A stretch of DNA of 64,000 nt from Heliopora coerulea (lineage: Eukaryota > Cnidaria > Anthozoa > Scleralcyonacea > Helioporidae): assembly GCA_030142905.1 (NCBI GenBank), contig JASJOG010000181.1, forward strand, positions 310,001 through 374,000, written 5' to 3'. The translations under genes were made by a program, and so were the position numbers. Below, piece by piece: positions 57,101 through 64,000 of this stretch (position 1 is its first letter; each line of letters begins with the position of its first letter). Below the pieces are notes generated by a model. The model was not told the origin of the DNA, made no database searches, and saw only the letters and a program-made list of their open reading frames with translations.

Positions 57101-60066
57101 TTCAATGGTCGAGTCTGCTATTTCTTGGGAGAATTGTTTGGAGTTTTTAACAGAGAAGCCGTTGTAGTTCTGTAACGGCGAAAGTAAATCAGCTAGGTAT
57201 CTGGAGGTATTATAGAGTGCAGATTCAATGCAGGTAACGATTGGTCGTAGTGGATTGCCGGATTTATGATGTTTTACGGAACTTCGAATCGAAGGGGGTT
57301 GTGCGTCAGTCGAGTGAAGTCTGCGGTATGTTTTATCGTATAGTTTCCCTTGCCTGTTTAGTTGGAGGAGTTTTTGGTTCAGTTCTCGTTCGATCTTCTT
57401 AAAAGTTCTCGTTCGATCTTCTTAAAAGGAACGCATGAAAAACGTTAAAATCTACGCCAAGGGATCAAACATCGCAAACCATACTTGGGAACTGGGACAT
57501 CCAATTGACTTTGAAAACAGCTGCGTAATCGATAAAGGGAAATATAGGACCAGAAAAACTTTTGAATCGTGGCATACCGCTATTAGGAAAAATGCCGACA
57601 ACAACGCTAGGCCATTACCGGGACAATACGCTATTTTAACAAAGAAACGCTGCTCTTAATTCATGCACACCTTTTAGCCGTATTTTAATCCTAATTATTT
57701 TATCGCTATTTTTACAAAGAAACGCCTACCCTTTCATTACACTTTTACATCCGTAATTTCTATTTTAATCTTAATTTATTCATGGTTAACTGTATATATA
57801 GCCCTGTACCTCATCACTTGTTATTTGTTCTACTCCTGACGAAGGTCATAGTTAGGTGACCGAAAGCTCGAAATAAAAAACTCAATTGATCAGAGAACGC
57901 TTGTCTAATAATTTAATAATGTCTCTACCTGATCGCGCCTCATCGATATTTTCACTTATTCATAACTTACTTATTATAAAACAAAACAGATTCCGAGAAA
58001 TAATATCTTGTGAACTCAAAATTCGAGTTGGAGGAAGACAAAAGTAAGACAGTAATATCTCCACTTTATTGCAAAGTCATCATTAGACTAAATGAATGCA
58101 AAAACCAGCCTAGCTCTGTATATATACAGTATGACGGTGACATCACCGTAAGAGGGGAAAGCGAACACGATACCATATTTACATGATGGAATTGATTATC
58201 ACTACCTGACCCGACAATATTTACACGTGATAGGCCAATTATACCGACAAGCGATATGGTATATCTTCACTTCATATTCATTGTAACTTGTTTGTTTTCT
58301 TTTGTTCATTTATAAGTGTCTCCTGTTAAAGCTTTGTATGTACACATGCAAATTTTCTATTTCTTTGTATATTTTCACCTTTGTCAGGATGATTTCTATG
58401 GCAACACCTGTGATCGGAGCGAAAACACTTTCACGAGAGTCAAATACAGCGAAGAAAAACTTCGTGGACCTGAAGACGGTAAACGCATTGACTACGTCTT
58501 CTACAGGTCGTTGGACAAAAGATGGCAGTGCGAAAGTTCTTGTGTCACGATGGGACGTGTTCCTGGAAAGAGTTTCTCGTTTTCAGATCACGATGCAATC
58601 GCGGCCACTTTCACATTTACAGGAAAATCCACGACGGAGCTTGGTAAGAGCTTAAGATGGTGTCTTTTTGTGCTGCTTCCTGGTCAACTTTTCGCATCCT
58701 CAGATTGTTTAGTCCTTCCTTTCCCGTTCCTTCTCTTCCCTCCCCTTTCCTCCCCTTCACTTCTTTTCCATTTACTTCCGATTTCTTCTCCCTTTCTCTC
58801 TTTCCCTTCGTTTCCTTTCCCTGTCTTTTCTTGCTGTTTCCTTCCTTTCCCTTTGTTTTCCTCCCCTTTCCTTTCCTCCCTTTCCTCCTTTCTCCTCCTA
58901 TTCCTCTCCTTCCTTTTCCTCTCCTTCCTTTTCCTCTCCTTCCTTTTCCTTCCTTCCTTTTCCTTCCTTCCTTTCCTTCCTTCCTTTTTCTTTCCTTCCT
59001 TTCCTTTTCTTTGCTTTCCCTTAGCTTTTGTTTCCTTCCCCTCTCTTTCCTTCCTTTTCTTTTCATTCCCTTTCCTCACCTTTCCTTTCCCTCCCTTTCC
59101 TCGCCTTTCCTTCCTCTCCCTTTCTTCCCCTTTCCTTCCCCTCCCTTTCCTCACCTTTCCTTCCCTTTCCTTCCCTTTCCTTCCCTTTCCTTCCCTTTCC
59201 TTCCCTTTCCTTCCCTTTCCCTTCCCTTTTCTTCCCTTTCCCTTCCCTTTTCTTTCCTTTCCTTCCCTTCCCTTCCCTTTTCTTCCTTTCCCTCCTCTTT
59301 CCTCCCTTTCCCTTTATTTCACTTCCTCTCTATTTCTCTCTCTTCTCTCTCTTCCCTTCCATTCATTTATCACACTTTCCCTTTACTGCTCACCTTCATA
59401 CTGACTAGTTTTATGTATTTGGTCGTTTGCTTTTTTATTCGTTTATTTATACGGTGAACTTGTACATAAGAAATCACCGAGTCCTAACCAGAATACCTTG
59501 GTAACTACTTACTTGCCATTTTACGGTTAAAAGTTACCACTGCAGATGTCACTCTCAATAAGTGGACACTTAAGTACCATTCTTTGCTACTGAGGCCCAA
59601 TCATTTCAGCTGTGAAAGAGACTTGTTTCGAGTCGATAGTATATAACAAACGAACAGAGGAGTTCAACAGCTTTGATTGATGATGCAATATCGTGTTATT
59701 TTTGTACTAGAACCACTGAAAGAGGAGACACGTGCTTCTGTTTTGTCTGAAACAAATGCATTGATAATGAACGAGCTGAAGCGTTCCGACAATCACTTTT
59801 ACACGGTGTTCTTCGTTGTGATCCTCTTACTCGCGTTCATATTTCTTCCCGTGGTCCAACCCGCCGATGCCGGCTCTTTGTTTGACATCCAAGGTACTGT
59901 AGGAAAACTTGTGTACATTTTTCGCATTTTTGCGATGATGGCTGGTTGTGGATTCATTTGGTTACTAGTCATAAACCGAAATTACGAACACCACGTCTAT
60001 AAGAGTGTCTGTGGCGAAATTGACCTACAACTTACCCATGGGCACGCGGTGTGCAAGGTGCGATGA
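47966..60066 (+). CDS. SMPD2: Neutral sphingomyelinase (SMPD2 type), 7 exons, 424 residues
   Basis: Hydrolyses sphingomyelin to ceramide and phosphocholine; Mg-dependent, DNase I/endonuclease-like fold, anchored in ER or nuclear membranes in mammals. Exons: 47966-48057, 48929-49025, 50529-50605, 52363-52546, 54976-55188, 58388-58643, 59711-60066. All introns are GT-AG, phases agree, total 1,275 bases, 424 aa (human SMPD2: 423). Motifs: 'LSLNCWGIPFVS' (N-terminus), 'LQEVW' with metal-binding E63, 'GDWFGGKA', 'HAEYNRENDTYLAHR', 'CGDMNSEP' (D192, N194), 'RIDYVFY', 'SDHDAIA' (catalytic D288-H289). Two hydrophobic segments follow at ~337-356 and ~372-394. ATG 47966 is in a good context (aacATGgc). 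Divergent from PLD; introns are rich in retroelements. Confidence 0.96.
48058..48928 (+). other. SMPD2 intron 1, unremarkable
   Basis: AT-rich, GT-AG bounded. No repeat or coding feature recognised. Confidence 0.5.
49026..50528 (+). other. SMPD2 intron 2, no recognised gene
   Basis: A 118-codon open frame at 49570-49926 lacks an ATG at its start and any recognisable motif. A 10-base T run precedes the end. Nothing else stands out. Confidence 0.5.
50871..50886 (+). repeat. Run of 16 G
   Basis: Uninterrupted G16 in SMPD2 intron 3; it could form a G-quadruplex or be a weak point of the assembly. It begins the left part of a repeat that includes the palindrome at 50935. Confidence 0.8.
50935..51183. 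repeat. Palindromic MITE 'tgcgtagac' family, copy 3
   Basis: Arms 'aagtttaaaggttggtaaac' and 'gatctcaaacaaatccaacg' and the inverse, ending 'acactgtctacacagtattc'. The centre carries 'tctgacga…cgaaac' sequences on both strands, reminiscent of a hammerhead core but without a proper stem III. SMPD2 intron 3. Confidence 0.65.
51417..51713. mobile_element. Non-autonomous hAT-type element, 8-bp target duplication
   Basis: Ends CAGTGGCGGACACT and AGTGTCCGCCACTG are perfect inverted copies, flanked by CATAAGGC on both sides (51409-51416, 51714-51721). G- and C-runs lie next to the ends. 297 bp, no coding sequence, SMPD2 intron 3. Confidence 0.9.
52700..53340 (+). pseudogene. Penelope-like element 3' fragment: GIY-YIG endonuclease
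   Basis: Starts 'LIALKPSKLQRILPNAKTKL' in one frame; after a frameshift near 52790 it continues 'NAIYMFNRNDCTQSYIGETS' and 'KTRLTEHENAI'. That is the C-terminal GIY-YIG nuclease of Penelope-like retroelements, followed by 'SRHAREFLEAWHSF' and a Pro/Thr-rich tail. The reverse transcriptase part is missing (5' truncation). It lies in SMPD2 intron 4, same strand as the gene. The sequence after the stop contains 'ctgacgacggctc…gttgaaagctc', similar to the 3' end of the other Penelope element in the window. Confidence 0.8.
53386..53514. repeat. Palindrome A, ~47-bp arms with TA-repeat tip
   Basis: 'atagcacacttttgcatttc' and 'gtaaaccaacactttcctcc' pair with their inverse across (TA)n; only about one mismatch. 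SMPD2 intron 4. Confidence 0.85.
53587..53771. repeat. Palindrome B, ~85-bp arms
   Basis: 'gaggcatgtacaaaatcata' and 'aaatttttaatatactgtta' occur in both orientations. The inner parts ('cacgatcttc') also pair. The tip is about 15 bases with no simple repeat. Confidence 0.85.
53925..54050. repeat. MITE 'tataattacacaggtgat' family, copy 3
   Basis: 'taattacacaggtgat', 'cgcgtggtgattggcc' and 'aagatggcggctacctttgt', as at 17559. Its right end is the left arm of palindrome C. Confidence 0.65.
54037..54192. repeat. Palindrome C, 62-bp arms with AT-repeat tip
   Basis: Arms 54037-54098 and 54131-54192 differ at one position out of 62 ('tacctttgtaaatttatact' … 'aaatatcttgcataaac'). The tip is (AT)16. 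Confidence 0.9.
54230..54415 (+). pseudogene. Retroelement tail: two C2H2 zinc fingers, 5'-truncated
   Basis: An open frame to TAA at 54413 reads 'CNKVCRSASGLTRHYKSKH', a linker, then 'CNNCGMPCKSLAGLMSHLRR'. Paired C2H2 fingers of exactly this style end the proteins of several non-LTR retrotransposons. It starts abruptly in a TATG microsatellite, as expected for a 5'-truncated insertion. The element family is not determined. SMPD2 intron 4, sense orientation. Confidence 0.6.
54976..58643 (+). CDS. SMPD2: SMPD2 exons 5-6: catalytic Asp/Asn and SDH motif
   Basis: Exon 5 (54976-55188) is 71 codons: 'LHAEYNRENDTYLAHRAVQA' then 'FVILCGDMNSEPVDPC'. Exon 6 (58388-58643) encodes 'DDFYGNTCDRSENTF', 'EDGKRIDYVFYRS' and 'FSFSDHDAIAATF', with the general-base His in SDH. 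Between them, intron 5 holds the Penelope element at 55616-57921. Confidence 0.94.
55318..55540. repeat. Cluster of TTCACATGTGAA-type palindromes, copy 2
   Basis: 'tttcacacgtgaaa', 'tttcacacatgaaa', 'tttcatatgtgaaa', 'ttcgcatgtgaa' and more, within 220 bases, starting ~130 bases after SMPD2 exon 5. Followed by a (CAGT)n run at 55577-55602. Confidence 0.7.
55877..57427 (-). pseudogene. Penelope-like reverse transcriptase plus GIY-YIG nuclease, broken
   Basis: Minus-strand order: 'KIERELNQKLLQLNRQGKLY', 'SGNPLRPIVTCIESALYNTS', motif A 'MVSFDVVSLFTAIPV', then a TAA stop in 'NNYFV*NGDTYKQIQ' near 56915, 'GCAMGSPVSPVVANL', the catalytic 'RYVDDGYCV', 'TLPFLDTLTSRHNG', then 'STTPKSCAVLPYIKGLTEKL'. 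After a further frameshift the C-terminal nuclease follows: 'VYQIPCRECPWTYIGETGRS' … 'TRKKEHMKN'. It has at least one stop and two frameshifts, so it is inactive. RT plus C-terminal GIY-YIG is diagnostic for Penelope-like elements. Confidence 0.88.
57435..57659 (+). pseudogene. Inverted duplicate of the Penelope C-terminus
   Basis: 74 codons on the plus strand starting 'MKNVKIYAKGSNIANHTWEL', nearly identical to the minus-strand copy at 55877-56100. It belongs to the right arm of the element and is not a separate gene. Confidence 0.85.
58700..59345 (+). repeat. Polypyrimidine tract (TTCCCTTTCC)n, SMPD2 intron 6
   Basis: About 640 bases nearly free of purines, ending in a fairly regular 'ccctttccttc' array at 59085-59280. 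Very long open frames here (up to 362 codons, Ser/Phe/Leu/Pro) are artefacts, although the first ~85 codons of one of them are the genuine SMPD2 exon 6. Capable of triplex formation. Confidence 0.88.
59711..60066 (+). CDS. SMPD2: SMPD2 exon 7: membrane-anchor C-terminus
   Basis: The acceptor is 'ttatttttgtactag'; the exon starts with two bases completing Glu307. 'EPLKEETRASVLSETNALIM' is an amphipathic linker, then two hydrophobic segments ('TVFFVVILLLAFIFLPVV' and 'LVYIFRIFAMMAGCGFIWLL') with a short loop, as in vertebrate SMPD2. An earlier acceptor at 59610 would run into a stop after 23 codons, which supports the 59711 choice. Confidence 0.9.
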
Positions 60067-60253
60067 TTAATGCGCCGTGTCTTTACGTAGTTATGCTAGA
60101 AGGTTCATCGATCCGGGTCTTACAATTACATTCCAGCGTTCCTCTGCGAATTAAGAATATACTCGAACAGCTAATCAAAACAACACAGATATGTTGTAAA
60201 GTTATGCGAATTATGATTTGTCTCTTTAGAAAGTAAAATATATCAATTTATGC

Positions 60254-60259
60254 AATAAA
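60254..60259 (+). promoter_or_regulatory. Candidate poly(A) signal of SMPD2
   Basis: AATAAA 188 bases after the SMPD2 stop codon, the first canonical signal downstream. Confidence 0.6.
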
Positions 60260-60494
60260 TAGAGTTATCAAATTATGCAAATCTTTGAGATGAATGTTAC
60301 ACACAAAGTGAACTCAGAGAGCTCGGTGATATCATGGACGATACGCGGACGTTCTTCAAGCTCAAACCTCACCGAACCTCCTCTAGTATTTGCACATATT
60401 TGCCCACATAATGTCACAATATTGACCTATTGTGGCTGCCGCTTGGGCAGCACATGTTGGTTAAACCTGCTCCTCAGCTCACCATCTCAGTCTT

Positions 60495-60570
60495 GGTGGC
60501 TCAAAGGTAAGAACGTCTCACCAGTGATCAGAAGGTTGTGGGTTCGATCCACGTCTGGGGTTCAGAAGTC
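60495..60570 (+). repeat. tRNA-like SINE head, eroded
   Basis: 'ggtggctcaaaggtaagaac' resembles an A-box region, and GGTTCGATCC at 60541-60550 is a good B box. No cloverleaf could be drawn, so a tRNA-derived SINE relic is more likely than a tRNA gene. Confidence 0.45.
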
Positions 60571-61021
60571 GTTTTTCGGAGGGTTTAAACTTACCCATTT
60601 AATCGTTTCTTACTCTGAGCTTAAAGGGACTGTAGACACGAAATAATTCTTATTTTTGTACTGGCCGATCACACTATATGAAGTTAGACGTCTCCGTCGT
60701 CTCGTCATCCTTGGTTAACATTGCTCTGAATCAATCGGTTCTCCTTCGCGAAAAGCAGTTTTCCGACTTTATACTGCAAAGAAATCGGCCATCTGCAACA
60801 CGTTACCACCCGAACTTCGGCGGCAACAGCCACATTGTTCGGTCGGACGCTTTATGTATTGGGTAAAAATCCTTTCTAACTTGATGCTGCATAAAAAACA
60901 AGCCACAACCGGAGGAAAATTTGAAAAAGTAAATGATAAAGTACAAGCCGAAAAATGTCATCTTGGGACTTGATATTCAAATTGAAACAAGAGGCAGACA
61001 AGTTGAAAACGGTAATATTTC

Positions 61022-61130
61022 GGGTCTATCTCAGAGTCATGATCAGACTAAATGATTTATAAAAGCTCGCTACATACAACGTAGCGAGGTATAATAAATC
61101 ATTTGTTGTGATGATGACTCTGAAATAGAG
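61022..61130. repeat. Palindrome, ~50-bp arms
   Basis: 'tctatctcagagtcatgatc' and 'aaatgatttataa…cgctac' pair with 'gtagcgaggtataataaatc' and 'gatgactctgaaatagag'. Downstream of SMPD2. Confidence 0.65.
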
Positions 61131-61735
61131 CGATTTCAACGATTTTAGTCGAGAAGATAGAGCGAAAAGTTTTGAATCCTAACGAATTGGTTGCAACCCA
61201 CCAATACGATTGTTCGTCCTGGAGTTGGTAATGTTGTCTCAATGTATAATTGCTGCTTTCGATTGGCTTACTACTGTAGCAATACAGACGGAAGACTCCA
61301 ATGATTTAGTCGGATGCACCAGCACGATTAAATGAATGAATGATTTATTTAATGTCGGTGACACGGGAAGTGGTTGCCTAGTCTTACGTGGCAGGGGCTC
61401 ATGTAAAAAGCGCTCGACAATTTACAATATTACATTAGAATATTCGATAATAAGATACTGTAAAATTCTATGTTTACATTTATAAATATATAAATTAAAT
61501 ATAAAAAATAAAAATTGTTAAAAATATGTGTAAACTATGCGTAAAAAGTGTCAATAATACGAAGAAGCAATTTGCAATATCGTACCAGACATCTTGGACA
61601 CTTACAACCATTTCTGTTGTCAGTGATGACTATTGAATATGTTAAATTTTGTTAAATCTAATTTAACTTTTGCACGTTACGATTGTTGCGTATGTACAAT
61701 GGTATACAACAATTGTGTGGAAAAAATTGGCCTAA

Positions 61736-62188
61736 AGGCGCTGTTACACGATGCAAATTTTCTTGCAACTTGGCTCGCAATTCTGTTGCGATGCAAGTTG
61801 CATGAGAAACTGCGTCGTGTAACATACCCCGCAATCATCCAATCTCGCAATATTTTTGTTGCAGCAAGAGAAGAAGGTCCAGAAGAAATTCGACGACGTA
61901 CGACTGCTGTCACAACGCTTGCATATGTCGGTTCAGGATATCAAAAAAATATTTCATTGTCTTCGAACCCCTGTGTCCAGCAAATGTAAACCAATGCAAA
62001 GGATAACGCCTTTGTTTTGATAGAAATTTTTATGAGAGATAAAGACTACGGTCATTTTTGTGAGAATTGCGAGACAAGTTGCAAGAAACATTGCAAAGTG
62101 TAACATCCCTACCAATGCAAATGCAATGCATTAAATTCAGCCGTTGCCAGACAAGTTGCACGAAAAATTGCATCGTGTAACAGCGCCT
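61736..62188. mobile_element. MITE, PIF/Harbinger-like, TAA target duplication
   Basis: Ends AGGCGCTGTTACACGATGCA and the inverse, ~36 bp with two mismatches, flanked by TAA (61733-61735, 62189-62191). Sub-terminal 'gcaacttg' and 'ttgcaagaaa' motifs recur inside. 453 bp. The 118-codon frame across it has no recognisable domain. Confidence 0.8.
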
Positions 62189-62191
62189 TAA

Positions 62192-64000
62192 CTGTGATAA
62201 CAGACATTCCCCCATATCTCAAAAAAGTATTTTATGCCAATCTTCAAGACTTGGACCTAAGGTAGCTTGAATTGTTTTCACTTTTTCATATCAAGGTTTC
62301 GATATAAATGGCGTCATGTGACTATCATAGCCGCCACATTGTAAAAGGATCTTTCGACTTCGCAAAAAAAGTGGGTAGTACAGACATATTACGGCCAATT
62401 TTATGGATTTAGATCTAATTGGAATGGCGGAAATTGACATTAGCAGAAGAAAACATAAAGGAAATTTTGAAAACTGAAATTTGCTTTTGCAAATAATTGT
62501 AACCTATTATGAAAATATCCCTCTGTTTCAATTAGAGTGATGTACTTAAATGTTGGTTTAATATATCTATATAATTTGTTTACCAAATGTTTCAGCTTAC
62601 GAGACTTTATTTTTCCGGAATCTGGAGATCTTTTTCCTATATGGCGGCCACTATAGTCTCTAAATCTGTAGATTAAATGTTTCTAAAGATGGAAACTTTC
62701 CTTCATCCAATTTACAAGGATTTACATGTCATATTTTTTAAGATATGGACAAAAAGATCGTTTTCATGCGTCCCAGGATTGTAGACAGCCCTTCGGTACA
62801 CCAAGTGATCCAAACATTACTCTGAAATCCAGGTCAAGGTTTTACTCTTTTTCCACGAGACATGTCCCTTTGATGAGTAAACTCGTCTACCGTTAGCCAG
62901 AGTGAAATAGGAAGTCCAGTGAACGAAGGCCACAACTCCAACGGCAGTAAACAAAGTACTTTAAATCTAAAGCCGTAAAGCAAGCCACTTATGCTGGACT
63001 AACGATGTTGTTTTTCCTTCTGTTAAACACTTTCGAACAATTCCAGTTGGTTGATTAACGCTTTTTGTTAACTACAGCCAAAAACTCTCCACTATTTAAG
63101 TGCTGGCGTCGTCGTCAAAATTTTGAAATGCTTGGGAAATAGCTAGTTTAGAGTCATGAGTAAGCTTGGCCAATGATCAAAGTCATTCAAATGTTTAGAA
63201 ATCTTGTGTGCGAATATCGCCAATTTGGAACATGTCGTAGATCTTTTAAATTAATATATAATTTAATGGATTGACAGTTGCAGGAAATAGCTTGCCTCTA
63301 ATCATGTTCTCGAAGTAGATAAATTGTTTAGAAATAAAGCAGAGATAGAATATTTTCAGGATAGTTGTCTCCTGACATGGAAATAGTATGACTCAAACTG
63401 AATGGTTTTCTAAAGGATTTTCAATTTAACAGAATGAAAGTCTTGCAAACCATTTCAAGTGAAGGTGGTCCTCGTGCAGGTGTTTTTAAGTAATTCTTTT
63501 ATCCTAATTAACCATTGGAGAAAGTATTACTTAAGACTTTGCCCAAAGCAACAGTAAAAGGTAATCAAATTTACACCTGCAAAATCAAAAGCGAGTTGCG
63601 TTTACGGAAGTGAACAAAGTCGTGAGAGTGATCTTAATGGTAAGTATATAGAATGAAAAGTTTATATAGTTCCTAAGTAATGTATTTTTCTAATGAAATA
63701 TCCAACATAGTATTGATTTCTTCAAGGTCTGGTTTACAAGGAATGAAGTCAAGCCTGCGAAATAAGAATGGTGGTAAGCATAAGATCGTAGTCCAAGCAT
63801 AAGCCAAGTGCACAACAAAAAGCGAAGCAAAGAAAAATTCTTGTTTTATCTTCGTAAGTCCCAGAGGAGATTTCATGTTTTGTTTTCGTATTGATCTTGT
63901 CCTTATGCTTATGTTGCTCGTGTAAATCAGGTTTAAGCTTTGCGTATTGCAGAGTCCAGAAGCAAGGTTACTTTGATTAAAGGCTCAATGTTAACCAATC
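62192..64000. other. Non-coding, right end of window
   Basis: AT-rich. Apart from one copy of the 'gtaaa.tcgtct..cgttagccag' repeat at 62870-62910, nothing was recognised on either strand. Confidence 0.4.

Larger units (their letters stand above)
55616..57921 (-). mobile_element. Penelope-like retroelement flanked by inverted 0.49-kb arms
   Basis: The arms 55616-56105 and 57428-57921 are inverted copies, about 97% alike over most of their length. Each contains the last ~75 codons of the element ('MKNVKIYAKGSNIANH', 'GHPIDFENSCVIDKGK'), its 3' untranslated region, and a final ~20 bp of AT-rich sequence. The single-copy middle (56106-57427) encodes the reverse transcriptase on the minus strand. 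Inverted 'pseudo-LTRs' of this kind are known for Penelope-like elements. A 25-base direct repeat ('gttctcgttcgatcttctta') marks the right arm junction at 57375-57427. SMPD2 intron 5, antisense to the gene. Confidence 0.88.

Noticed and set aside
57836..57865. Penelope 3' end as a second true hammerhead
   Set aside because: Core and stem II are present, but stem III, the cleavage triplet and stem I pairing are not convincing; kept only as a question in the findings.
58657..59457. Long Phe/Ser/Pro/Leu open frames on plus and Lys/Arg/Glu/Gly frames on minus
   Set aside because: Polypyrimidine composition artefact in SMPD2 intron 6.
59610..59680. Alternative SMPD2 last-exon acceptor at 59610
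   Set aside because: It is in phase but reaches a TGA after 23 codons and loses the membrane segments; the acceptor at 59710 restores them.
60495..60570. Possible tRNA gene
   Set aside because: B box is good, but no acceptor stem or anticodon arm can be formed.

Overview
This is eukaryotic, animal DNA: two multi-exon genes with GT-AG introns sit in AT-rich sequence crowded with transposon remnants. The repeat mix (Penelope-like retroelements, a hammerhead ribozyme, pogo/Tigger, hAT and Harbinger-type elements, many near-palindromic repeats, a HIRAN-like repeat ORF) looks like a cnidarian, most likely an anthozoan such as a coral or anemone. That placement is inference from repeat style and protein similarity, not from a marker gene.

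Minus strand, 38655 down to 5002: a complete phosphatidylinositide-dependent phospholipase D (PLD1/PLD2 family). I reassembled it from 28 exons; phases agree at all 27 junctions and give an open frame of 1,004 residues with PX, PH and two HKD catalytic motifs. Plus strand, 47966 to 60066: a complete neutral sphingomyelinase (SMPD2 type), 7 exons, 424 residues, with Glu, Asp-x-Asn and SDH active-site motifs and two C-terminal membrane segments. The two genes are divergently arranged, starts about 9.3 kb apart. Both act on membrane phospholipids and yield lipid second messengers (phosphatidic acid; ceramide); shared regulation is not shown by the sequence.

Layout: 1-4.9 kb, HIRAN-like ORF and a broken Tigger transposase. 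5-38.7 kb, PLD with introns full of MITEs, SINEs, palindromes, a 0.9 kb CGAA satellite, a polypurine tract and a short interstitial telomere-type repeat. 38.7-47 kb, intergenic: a foldback-like element, a hammerhead ribozyme with all core parts, a 1.5 kb pogo-like element with precise TA-flanked ends and an intact DDE triad, and a 3.2 kb terminal-inverted-repeat element with a 4-bp target duplication and remains of a spliced protein gene. 48-60 kb, SMPD2; its introns hold a Penelope fragment, three long palindromes, a retroelement zinc-finger tail, a 2.3 kb Penelope element between inverted arms, and a 0.6 kb polypyrimidine tract. 60-64 kb, non-coding with a Harbinger-type MITE.

The most interesting items are the hammerhead (40632-40677), the 43392-46557 element and the palindrome cluster in SMPD2 intron 4. 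All family assignments are from reading the sequence; no search was run.
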